Of a stretch of DNA of 64,000 nt, positions 49,776-60,349 are shown one piece after another. Each line of letters opens with the position of its first letter. Within the stretch, counting starts at the first letter, position 1. Made by a program: the position numbers and the translations under genes. Source of the DNA: Gibbula magus (Eukaryota > Mollusca > Gastropoda > Trochida > Trochidae); assembly GCA_936450465.1 (NCBI GenBank), contig OW388293.1:45419040-45483039 (forward strand), read 5' to 3'. Under the pieces are notes generated by a model. That model ran no database searches. It was given only the letters and a program-made list of their open reading frames with translations, and was not told the DNA's origin.

Positions 49776-50359
49776 TACCATGCCTTTAGATTAAGAAAAA
49801 GTGCACTCTCTACTGCCTAATAATGTGTCTATATGTATGTACTATAGGCGTGTGGCCTTTTTAAGTGCAAATAAACTTTGATTGAACTGTTTAATTTAAT
49901 TCTCATCTCGGGATGTTTTTACTTTACAGTGTATATATAGTGGATTATGAAAGTCAATATTTGTTGCTGTAATGTGATGTATTGTCATTTTTTCAAATGA
50001 AGTTGTTACACTTTACTAACTGACTTTTTAACAGTATACACCTTCAAACTCACAATCATGAAACTGTTTACTTCAAAAACCTTGTCCAAATGAACAAATA
50101 CAGTCACTACTTACGGAATTGGCTTATCTAAAGCGAGAAAAAGTGTTTAATAAACAGATTGAACTCAAATAATCTCAAATTTATTCACTGATCATACGGT
50201 TGTAGGCTTTGCTCTTCTTGGAGAAGTAATTTTAGAAAAAAATTCAGTACCATCACATTTCCCCTTATTTTCATAAATTTGCATATGGTGGATTTTTATT
50301 TCAATGAATGAGTCGCTAAATAAGCTATTGTCATGTATGGGGTGAAATCGTCGTTTTCA

Positions 50360-50680
50360 AATCTCCTAAACTATACCAGATAGGAGAGTCAAACAGGGCT
50401 TTTTGTCTTGTTTCATGACGTCTTACAGTAAAGACACAGTAAAGTCTAAGAAGGTTATTTGGGTTGACTACATTTTTTTCTTAAGTAAATCTGTACACTT
50501 TATGAATTTTTAAGCTAAATGTCAAATATTCTGGTCAAAAGACATTTTGAAAAAGCGATTTTAACACCCCAATTGTACTTGAACAAGCATACAATAGAAG
50601 TATGTATTACATTCTGACACAAGTCATGTCCCTATAAAAAGCATTAAAATCGTAAAACAAAGTTCAACAAAGTTTCGTAA
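50360..50680. repeat. Third copy of the 19.4/36.0-kb dispersed repeat
   Basis: ataggagagtcaaacagg, cagtaaagtctaagaaggtt, gaaaaagcgattttaac and gtacttgaacaagcat match the copy at 36,640-36,960. Flanks 49,891-50,360 and 50,680-50,880 hold nothing recognised. Confidence 0.65.
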
Positions 50681-50881
50681 ACATTAGGATAGTTTTGTGA
50701 TCGTATTTTGATGATACAAGTCTTCAATAGTTTACTAATTTACGAAAAGTCTCAAATAGTTTAGAAACCGAGACCAAGAATTGTTCCTGTCAGATCGAAT
50801 GCGCTTGAAAGCAGTCGCCTGAATCCCGAGAAAAGTGGTATAGTACAAACAACCGTGCTAAACTATTCCCTGTGTACAGCC

Positions 50882-51140
50882 TGATGACCGTAAGAAATTT
50901 TACGGTCATCCCAAAATGGCGAGTTTTTATCTCTTGTTTTCAGCTCTACGCCTGTATATATGAGTTCAAAATTATCGCGGTTATTTTTTTAATCCTGGTG
51001 GAGTGTCACCTGCCTAACATTTAAAGTACTAAATAAATTATATAAGGTGTGTGAAAATATACACGATGATGACCGTATATAAGATTTCTCTTCAAACAAG
51101 ATGACCGTAAACTATTTCCGATGATGACCGTAAACTGAAC
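50882..51140. repeat. Cluster of gatgaccgta motifs with terminal hairpin
   Basis: gatgaccgtaagaaat/attttacggtcatc forms a hairpin at 50,882-50,911; gatgaccgtatat, gatgaccgtaaact and gatgaccgtaaact follow at about 51,068, 51,101 and 51,124. Confidence 0.6.
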
Positions 51141-51744
51141 AACGACAGTATTTATTCGATGTTTGCTGCACCTTTAGCTACATTTGGTAAAATGAAGAGT
51201 TGTTCCCTTATTGTTACAACTATTTAAATGGAAAAGTAACCCATAATGAGAACTCTCCTTATTCCAACAGAATGAAAATTTAATCAAATATTAACTTTGT
51301 TACCCAATTTAAAGTCACAATTGCACGTCATTTAAGTTTTGTTTATAAATAATCCACAGAGAATGCATATCTCTCGATATAACGATATTATGATGTAATC
51401 TACCATAGGAGTAAGGCTGGGCGCCACTACGTCCGATTATTTTTGCGATCCGTCACACGATGCATTTTCTCGAGCACACTACACACGTTGCGTTAGATAT
51501 TGTGTTTTATTTTAAAACAAATTCAAACAAGGTGCTATACATCTCTAGTGTATTGTATTCTACAGATGTGGATGCCAACATAGCTATTATCAAAATAATA
51601 GTCTTACAAAACATGTTTAAGAAAGTTCAGTATTATCTTCAAAACAAACAATATGCTCATGTATATGTCGGCACTAGTAATATCCCAAAAAAATTCAAAG
51701 TTATATCAAAAGCGGGATTTGAAATAATGGATCAAGACATAATC

Positions 51745-51835
51745 ATAGTAAGGGTCAGTTCGTACAAAAACCAGTTCACCCCAGGGTCGCTTCGTACCAG
51801 AGCCAGTTCACCCTAGGTCGGTTCGCCCCAAACAT
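51745..51835. repeat. Short tandem repeat of ggtcgsttcg/ccagttcaccc
   Basis: Two and a half copies of a roughly 43-bp unit. A related segment in the opposite orientation lies at 55,178-55,230 (gggcaaatcgacccaggac). Confidence 0.55.
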
Positions 51836-51990
51836 CAGTTACATGTACAGTACTCGTAGACCAACATTAATATTTTGATTACATATGATCATATAATTGC
51901 ACCGCATGTCGCAAGTGAGTTCGATAATACAAAAATATGACCAATCTTACCCATCGCAAAAAAACGTAAAAATAGGGAACAATTGGCTAA

Positions 51991-54396
51991 TCATTCTCTT
52001 TCCACAGAGGGTACTCCCTTCAGATTTTCGGTCATAACCTCTGTTCTACTTGGCCTGGAATGTCATGATTGGTTGCAATTGAATAGAGATGTGCAAACAG
52101 CGACGCCGTTTTAAAAGTGACATTTGCCAATGACACGTTATACTGGTATAATAAACGTAAGATAAACGTTTTCTCATTTCACGTGCTTTCCTTGAAATAT
52201 GTTATTTGATTTTGTGACAACAATTGATCATAAATATGCTGATAAATAGAGAAGACCGAATCAGAAACACATACCAAAAACAGTTCATTAGAGTATACGG
52301 ACATATGCTAACAAGAAAAGCCTTTAAAAAGGCAAGCTTGGGGCACCTGGGTGGATATAGTGTATGGAACGTGAGGCGGTGATTTGTTAGTGGGAGGTGA
52401 TTCCAGGTGAATATGGGTGCTGGATATGGACTGGATGGATGTCCGACAATGTATGATGAAAGGGTTGAGGAAGAACATACAATTAAGGAAGGAAGTATTG
52501 CGTGAGGAAAAGCTGAAGGAGTAATTCTATATTCTATTCTATATTTCGGTTTAGCTAGTTTTGTATCGGAACCTTCAACAACTGTATGAAACCTTATCTT
52601 AATAATTTCACCTCAAGTAACATACGCAAATTTAATTTCATATTGTCATTACTCGTGTAACATCTAACAGGTGACGTAAGCTTGCATACACATGTATTAC
52701 CTGAGATAAGTTTTACTCACTCATTCTCAATAAAAGTCAGTGCACAAGTAAATATATCCATTTTACAAAATTCGAAAGTCTGCATAAGAAGTCCAGATTG
52801 GTGTTGTCCGATAGTCCTCTCCAAACATCATAACATGTCAATATATCTTATTTTGAAGAATTTTCTGTAACAAATTAGAGCCTAATTAACTATTAACATA
52901 GGATTTGAATGTAAAATATATATGTGTCTTAATGTCTAGATCAAGTGTTATTTGTTAGAAATTTATAGACTGGCATTTTAATTGTTTTAAAACGTTTGTT
53001 TATTTTTTATGATTTATTTTCTCTCCTTAGAATTACCTTTGTATCCTACGCTTTGTATAAATAATGCAATATCACATGTTTACAGTCAATTATCACAAAG
53101 ACCTCGATCGGATGTATTATTCCAAAAAAATATCACCGAAAGGATTCGGACTTGTTCTAACCCTAAGGACAAAATATAACGGGAGTTCAAAGACAGCAAC
53201 CAACGCACAACACAACACAACACCGTGTGTTATCATATCAATGTAAAGCTCTCAAACAAATATGTCAATTTACCGTGTGGCGAATTATTCTTTTAATTTT
53301 TAGATTTTAATCTATGGAGACCAACTCTATTACATTGCCTTCGATAACTCGACATCAGCAAAATTTTGGAAAAGTAGGTCAGTGGCTATGTTTGATTCGT
53401 TTCATCGGCATATACACCGATCAAGTGGCCGCAGTACATGCACCGTTCTGAAGCCAGGCTTAAAGTTAACAAGTGTATCGGCGTACAAACAGAAAGACGT
53501 CAGCATCCCTCAAACTAGCTTAAATTAACATGTCATTTAAATGAGAAAACTTTTTAAAAAATTACTTCCAAACATGAAATGACATTTTATTAGCGTGTTA
53601 GGCATTGTTTTAAAGAACCAGTATTATTCTTAAATAAATCACTTCGTCAAAGTATCTAGTTGTCAAATGCAAATATAGTTATTAAATGTCGCATGGATAG
53701 CATTTGTAAGCCATTATACGCCACCTTCGCCTGTCCTTTCAAACCGAAGCATTCGGATTACGCCTTAGGCGTACGCCGGTTTCACCATTTTCGGCGGCGT
53801 ATGCCGGGTGTTGCGCCGGGTTCCGAATCAATCATAACCAGTAAAACTGTTAACCAAACGGAACGTAGTTTCCGATTCTGGAATGCCAAAAAATGTACTT
53901 AACTTAGAGAAAAGCGCTTTGTTACTTGTGATATTGATTTGAATTGCAGATAACAAGTTTATCATTGATTCTAATGAAACATTGAAGAACAATTCTATCA
54001 ATATGACAAATATTGATAATCAATATCCACATTTGTTTGTGCCAATTATTTCGGATTACCCACAATGTCACGTGGTTCAAAATCTGATACAACTTTGGTC
54101 ATTGGTCAATAGAATTTCGAAGATACTAAGACGACGCATATCATTGGCTGAAGGTTCTATTTGAAAATTCCAACAGTATAAAAGGAGAAATTCACCTTAT
54201 TCCTGCTTGGGGCGTATGAGTCAAAAGAGTCAAATCGGTCGACATGGCATCTGAAAGATGAGTTTTCATTGGTTAAGAAGCAGGGATACAGAATGAGGTT
54301 CCCCTTCTCCCGCTAGGGAATTTTACTGGAATTCTGGCCTTCTAGAACAGAGGTAAGGATCGGGAAACTTGGAGTAAACTCTGTGGTAAGAGAATG
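51991..54396. mobile_element. hAT-like MITE, second copy, split by a 1.86-kb insertion
   Basis: The left part (to about 52,343) and right part (from about 54,205) are, in reverse orientation, the two portions of the 564-bp element at 48,161. Outer flanks TTGGCTAA (51,983-51,990) and TGGGCTAA (54,397-54,404) are an 8-bp duplication with one mismatch, so the two parts belong to one insertion. Confidence 0.7.
52344..54204. mobile_element. 1.86-kb insertion of unknown type inside the hAT-like MITE
   Basis: Exact gcttgggg copies flank it (52,336-52,343 and 54,205-54,212). I see no terminal inverted repeats and no coding frame of a known transposon. A ttctatattctattctatat run near 52,530 resembles a LINE tail, so it may be composite. 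Confidence 0.5.
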
Positions 54397-54744
54397 TGGG
54401 CTAACAAGTAACCTGATTTGATAGTACAGTAAAAAAAAAGATCAAATTCATAAATTTCAATTATAACTTAAACAGTTCTGTCATCTCAGCTACATACATG
54501 TATGTTAATTGTCAATGTCAATGATTTTGACCACTTCTAATCATGGCATCATTTAATCATGTCCACAGTACATTTTAATCATGTTCAATTTTTTTCTTTT
54601 CTATTGATTCATAAATATAATGACTGATGACGGAAATATGATGTCTTTGGAAGAATTGAATGGTAAATATGACTTTCTCACCTACGAAGGTTTTAAGAGA
54701 GCGGTGTCTGAATATTTCAGAAAGAGGAACATTTTAATCTTATA

Positions 54745-54860
54745 TCTTATATAATCTTTATTCAGTACAGGTGTGGGCCATCGGCCCTATGCACATGGTC
54801 CATAGAAAACAATTACAATCCTACCTGAAGGATTCATAGCTGGCGATTTGTTGCATGAAA
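54745..54860 (-). mobile_element. LINE 3' tail fragment
   Basis: tatcttatataatctttatt followed by cagtacaggtgtgggccatc is the antisense of a retrotransposon end with an AATAAAGATTATATAAGATA tail. 54,860-55,330 otherwise shows nothing recognised. Confidence 0.4.
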
Positions 54861-55330
54861 TATGAATCATACACAAGCGGTGCATGTTTTTTCCTATTGT
54901 ACCATTCAATATTTCAAGAATATTTATAAGTACAAAGGTTGTAAATTGCTTAACCGATTGAGATTTGATAAATCAACTGTCAAATTAAGATGGGAAGAAA
55001 TATTTTACAAATATTTCCAACAAAATGAATGAGAAAACAATAATTTGATGGCTAGTAGATGTACTCAGAGTGTTGATCTAAAATGGTTTCAGTACAAGAT
55101 GAATCAGAATATTTTAACAAAAAAGATGTGTATACTATGCTATGCTTTATTGCATTTATCGTATAAATATTTCAGGGCAAATCGACCCAGGACGATGCGA
55201 CCCGGAGTGAACGGGTTTCGGCACAAAACACACAACAACTTCATTATATCAAAATTCAACATTACTAGGGCGAATCAATATTGCGTATATTCTTAGTCTC
55301 TAGGTGCATTTTGAAAACTTTGCCCATGTT

Positions 55331-56110
55331 AGAACTCAACCTACTTTTTCAGCCAATCAGACGGTCGTATTTTCCTGACAAAATAGACTCTTAATGATTA
55401 AGAACTCAACGCTAAAACGCTCTTCATGACACGCCCTCTCTGTGTCTGATTGGTCAAAAACAAATGACAACAATGTTTGACAACTTTTTATTGGCATGTG
55501 CGCCACGTGACTCGAAGTAAACACGGCCTCGACACTACGCTACACAGGCGGTATAAAGAAACTGGCAAATGAGTTTCGAAATATTTTGCATGCAGCATGC
55601 ATTTGTTAGTAAGAGTTGTTGTTAAAGTCGTTTTACAAACAAAAACGTTCAGTCTTTAAACGAACTAAAGCCAAAACAGCCGACTTTAATTTAATTTTAA
55701 AATTATGAATTAATTATATTCTGTTTGTTTTCTGTAATCTAAACACAAAACACTAATAACTAAATAGATATATACTTCCATTTGCATTAAATTATGAAAC
55801 AACAATGTTAATTTTAATGACTCGCACATTCCACAATTTGATTTAGACAACGGTCTCTACATGGTTAAAAATAACCTATTTCCGAATACAATGAACAGAG
55901 GAAAATGAGCTCACCTCAAAGACAGACGGAAGATTATCTCTAGTTTTACCACAACAAATGTTACGATCAAATACGTTTTTCGAAAGTGAGAGTTCGTAAA
56001 AACACGTCCATACAGCTTGGCGACATCGCGTCATATGAAACGATTACGTAGGAACTCACGGAAACAGTGACGTCATTGAACCTGTCAGTCAAAAGTAGAT
56101 GGAGTTCTAA
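55331..56110. mobile_element. TIR element, about 780 bp
   Basis: ttagaactcaacctactttt at the left and aaaagtagatggagttctaa at the right are 20-bp inverted repeats with few mismatches. The interior has no long ORF and contains several CCAAT/ATTGG motifs. Confidence 0.65.
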
Positions 56111-56113
56111 GTC

Positions 56114-56179
56114 AGTTAGAACCTATGAAGAGAAATCTTCGTGATTAATCACGAAGATTTCTCTTCATAGGTTCTAACT
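56114..56179. repeat. Perfect 66-bp palindrome
   Basis: Every base from 56,114 pairs with its partner down to the centre at 56,146/56,147 (gtgattaatcac), with no spacer. The outer bases include ttagaac...gttctaa, like the ends of the neighbouring 780-bp element. It could be that element's end-to-end remnant. Confidence 0.95.
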
Positions 56180-57020
56180 ATTACTAAAACATTGACATTG
56201 GGGTCCAAACGCTTCGCTGATCCATTCACATTAAGGACTATCAGCATGTAAAATTGTGTTGCATTTGCTTCACACATCATGGCTGCATTTGTAGTACAAA
56301 CATCTTGAAATAGTAATAAAAAAATACGCCAATAACAATAAGGAATTAGCCAAATGGCCGAATCCTTAATTATGTTATTGAACACCCAACTGTCTTCTTT
56401 TAATGCCTAAGTGCACATTAAAAATGCAAAATTGTCGGCCTAATTCTCGAGTTGATTTGATGCTTCAAAGACATTACAAATTACATGGTATTTGCACTAA
56501 TATACACAAGTAGGTGAACAAACTTTCGGTTCGCAGCTGTATCAATTAGACATATTTAAATATAGACTGTTTTATTCAATAATGTTTGGTAAATAAAGAA
56601 AAAAATCGGTTTGTTATTACCTCACCAGCACAAATAAAATACATGAAATACACAGAAACTAGATACAATTAATATAATGAAATAACATAATCACAACAGT
56701 ACCATCACAACACATTATATAATTAACGTTACGAGTGCAGGTACTTTTCTATTTAAACATATTTTATTTCAGAAAGAAAAGAGATAGTTACTTTTATTTT
56801 GAGGATGGTTCTATTTTAGACTATTTTATTAAACAAAAGTTGATGCTGTTAAGGATAGGATGGACCTAACAACGTCGAAGGGGCAAAATAAATTATTGCT
56901 GTAGTGAGTGACTAGTTTCGTCCATACATGTGGACTCGTGAGACTGAAGTAGCAATGAGAGAGATTTTACGAGCGCTTTCCAGCAGAGCTGATTTCACAA
57001 GAAGTAGCAATGTGATGTCT
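56180..57020. other. Intergenic, nothing recognised
   Basis: AT-rich; no exon or repeat identified. Confidence 0.5.
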
Positions 57021-57022
57021 CT

Positions 57023-57119
57023 CCTTATATACTCTGTGGCGGGTCACGTGACTCCGGTGGACCCGGTGATGGTCACTTCCGGTAGAAATCAATCCGCTGG
57101 TCGATGGGACTTCCGGTTC
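57023..57119 (-). promoter_or_regulatory. Promoter-like cluster (2 ETS sites, E-box, TATA) on the minus strand
   Basis: Read on the minus strand: ACCGGAAGT (57,118-57,110), ACCGGAAGT (57,083-57,075), CACGTG (57,050-57,045), GTATATAAGG (57,032-57,023). Order and spacing fit a promoter starting near 57,000. Downstream, the first ATGs open only very short frames, so no gene is visible. Confidence 0.4.
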
Positions 57120-57474
57120 CAGTGGAGTTCCGATGCTGTTTTTTTCTGTCGCTCATCACTTCAATCTCCCTGACCATTCTAAGAGCGATTTATTATATAA
57201 GATCATCGCTCAACTCAGACAAAACCCTGACTCATAGAGCACCACTCGCTCCAGGAGAGCCCTGGAACTGAGATGGATATTGACGTTCAAACTGCGAGAC
57301 CTCAATGATAAGATCGCAGGCTGAAACATTTTGTGTTTCCTCTAAACAAAAGTTTAGTTTTTCAAATTAATTAGTGAAGATCACTGCAACCGAGCTGGAG
57401 ACAATCGAGCTTGACAAATTTAACGCCACTTTACAGAGTAGTCCACTTATATTACTTAAATTAAGGCAGGGAGA

Positions 57475-57631
57475 AAGCCCGCAACATCATGGTGGCTATG
57501 CATTTTGGTGAAACAAGCGAACATCGGCTGGGACTAACGCACCACGGATGGTACTATGCTGAAATTTAGTGTAGCATTGCACCCAAACCTTACTGCATGT
57601 AGAACAGTTCTCTACAGCAGACAAAGTTGGC
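57475..57631 (-). mobile_element. SINE fragment, minus strand
   Basis: gggagaaagcccgcaac, tgcacccaaaccttactgca and agaacagttctctacagcag are the complement of the body of the SINE at 23,971. Both ends are lost. Confidence 0.85.
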
Positions 57632-58204
57632 AGGCCATCTCTGTTGGGTTAAAGTTAACTTCTATTTATAATATTCGGACGATCAGAGGATCTTAAAAGG
57701 AAGCTATTTTAGCTTCATGTTTGCACGGCTGCTTTTTTATTTCCAAATTTTGAAATACCGTTCCATCATTTCATTCAATATATCATTGAAAATGAAACGT
57801 CATATTTATAGCCCTAGATAGGATTTCTGAAAAGCAATTGCTGGATTATGGTTTTTAGTTTTGACAAAATTTAGAAAGTTTCCAATTATTCCATTCTTCA
57901 CATACGTCTTGCTGCTGATCACGTCAGAAGCTGTCTTTAAGCTTGTGTTTGTATTTGTGCATTCAAAGGGTTAAAGATTACTTTATAGTTTTGCAATAAA
58001 AAGTCGGATCACGTTTGTGAAAGAGTTATAATTCCTGTAAATGGATTGGAATTCAGTAAAACTATTACCATGTTTCTGTCCCTATGTTCCTATGATATAC
58101 ATATATCAGTTTTATGCAACATCAAACTCGGTTACCTTCAAGAGACCTTCAGAAATGGGAAAACATATAAAACCACCAATCCAAGACGGGAGATATTGCA
58201 AAGG

Positions 58205-58545
58205 GACTCATTCTCTTTCCAAAGAGGTAACTTCCTTCAGATTTTCTATCATAACCTCTGTTACATATAGCCGATATTTCACTATTCTCGCAAGTCAATT
58301 GGAAGTGAAAGTTTTAAACACTGGTAACGTTATTAGTTTTGTCCTATCAAACATCGGTTTACATCTGTGACCAAAGTCCCTTTGGTAAATAATATATTTC
58401 CGCATCGAACAGATGAAGTAACTCCAGTCATTTCGACAATTACGAAATGCTCAGTTTGAAACAAAGACGCTGAGTGTACAACTTACTTCTGATGCAACTA
58501 ACCAGGAATCTCGATATGTAACAGAGGTAACGATAGAAGTGGGAA
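58205..58545. mobile_element. Derivative of the hAT-like MITE
   Basis: cattctctttccaaagaggt at the left resembles the end of the 48,161 family; the inner inverted pair ataacctctgttacatat (58,249) / atatgtaacagaggta (58,517) closes it. The target duplication is not clear. Confidence 0.5.
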
Positions 58546-58679
58546 GATGATAGAGGGAGATAGTAAAGCAGAATGGTGAATACATTATGAACTTTGGGTG
58601 AAAAGTACTATACTTTGCACAAAGATAGCTTAAGGTCTGGTGATTGAATTTGGCCTGAGGGCCAAGTCTATTTCATTCC

Positions 58680-59060
58680 AAAATGGCGGCTAAATTCAAA
58701 ATGGCTGCCACTGTAATTGTACATGTTTCTACGAATTTAAATGATCCACTTTGGCTATTATATTGTTATTTTTGGCGGCTAACAACAGAAATACAATGAT
58801 TAACACTGTTTTGATAATTCCATTGTTGACAATGGCAAAAAAATCCCCCCAAAAGCCGAAAATAAAAAATTGCGGCCAATTTTGTCACTTAAAAGTAATT
58901 TATCTTTTTGATCCTTTTTTATGCGTTTATGATCCAACATGATTGTTACTCTTGCTTAGTTTACAGTAGAAATACCATGCCTGACAATTTATTTGGTAAT
59001 CCTAATGGCAATAACAAACATAATCCAAATTGGCGGCCAATTTTAAATTGAATAATTGCA
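58680..59060. repeat. Degenerate tandem repeat, about 160-bp unit
   Basis: gcggccaattttgtcac (58,872) and gcggccaattttaaattg (59,034) head similar units; earlier diverged copies of ggcggct occur at 58,685 and 58,775. 59,060-59,750 shows nothing clear. Confidence 0.5.
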
Positions 59061-59756
59061 TCTTTAGATATATATAGACTTGAATTGTTTTCTTTAATGT
59101 TGTTACTCTTCATTTAGATTGGTATTCTGAGAGCATTGAAAACTCACTTCTATATAAGAACATACCCAATTAAAATATAGGCAATGATATCACTGAAAAA
59201 AACTGCGAAATATCTACATGTATATTATTTAAATAGATAATGTATAATAGATAATATAGATATGGTCTTCCCCAATTTCTTTTCCGCCTACACTATGCCA
59301 TGGCACATGGTAAGTGTTTCCCAGTCTAGATATAGAATTGGTACTATGATAATCAAATGATGCACTGAGGTCGAGGCGCATACTGTAAACAATGGTGTTA
59401 ACAACATAAATTTACAAAGCATACATACTTTTTTTTAATAGCACTTAATCACACATACAGTACGTTCAAAGTCTCCAGTCCAAGGCAACTGTTGAAGAAA
59501 TAAAACTGCAGGTGACCGTTGAATGTGGGGAGACAGTCAGAGGTGTTTAAAGATTATCGAAGCTCGTTCCATTTAACAGCAGCAGATACACAAAACGATC
59601 GTCCACCAACTGTCTTCAACGGAAATCCGGAAATTTTCTGATTCTGAGGACTGGTTGGTAATGTTTCAAGAGCTCACACAGGTATGCAGATGCAGATCCG
59701 TTAAAACACTGGTAAGCAGGGCAATGAAGCACGAATGGGTAACCAGTGCAGTGATC

Positions 59757-59860
59757 TTAAAGGTGCATCCACTGTATTTCATAAACATTTATTTGGCTTT
59801 AATAAGTTTCAACAAAATGCCACAGTACAGTCGGAGAAATGAAATGTAGGTGTTGTAATA
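59757..59860. mobile_element. TTAA MITE, one end
   Basis: TTAA followed by aggtgcatccactgtatttc and atttggctttaata matches the reverse complement of the right end of copy B for about 55 bp, then diverges. The other end is not found. 59,860-60,340 holds nothing else recognised. Confidence 0.6.
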
Positions 59861-60349
59861 TTTGTCTACATCTGTAGTTTCACTCTGTGATTCGAATCTG
59901 CCGATTCATATGTGCTGTCAACATTGCTGGAATTAATAAACACTTTTAAAAGGTGAGTTTTCGCTGATTTTCGTGAGCGGGGAAATTGGCTTGAAAGTTT
60001 GTAGGTAGCGATATATGTCGCATAACTTTTGAAATAACGATCCGATTGTGACCAGTTATAGCTCATCTTGTAGGGAAATCATTTAGCGTTCGTATCGTTG
60101 TCATGTTTTTTATGCGATCGCCGAAATATGACTTTTAAGGAGCATGGGGTGGTTTCGTCGTTACATGCATTTCCTTTTATATAGTAATAGGGAAGGTTTT
60201 ATATTGGTTTACGTCTTTCAATTTCAAACGCTGTTTCTAAGCGATACACGCCCCTGTGCTCAGAATTACTTCCAGATATCTTAAGCATGGACCTGACGTA
60301 ATGAGCGTAATGACGTAACTATTTACGAGCATCACCACTATTTGAGATA

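Larger units (their letters stand above)
46920..49890 (+). pseudogene. LINE-B: endonuclease/RT remnant with two nested insertions
   Basis: The endonuclease motif GGDFNARTG (about 47,033) is followed, after a frameshift, by GKRLLDLC, STFIGHNGTSVIDYI and ESDHLPL. Further on come a basic linker, then ENYRGITLLSVFSKIF and ECQAGFR of reverse transcriptase, a deletion of most of the RT, and the Cys-rich C-terminus CKMCN...EDEYHFLCVC. The 3' end has aataaactttga near 49,880. Several stops and frameshifts make it inactive. Insertions at 48,161-48,724 and about 49,257-49,775 interrupt it; removing each restores the local frame. Confidence 0.85.

Noticed and set aside
51460..51816. 118-codon plus-strand ORF
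   Set aside because: AT-driven composition, no domain, no promoter; its end overlaps the gttcaccc tandem repeat. A transposon origin is possible but not supportable.
56928..57173. 81-codon plus-strand ORF
   Set aside because: Overlaps the minus-strand promoter-like cluster; no homology recognised and no splice or promoter signals on its own strand.
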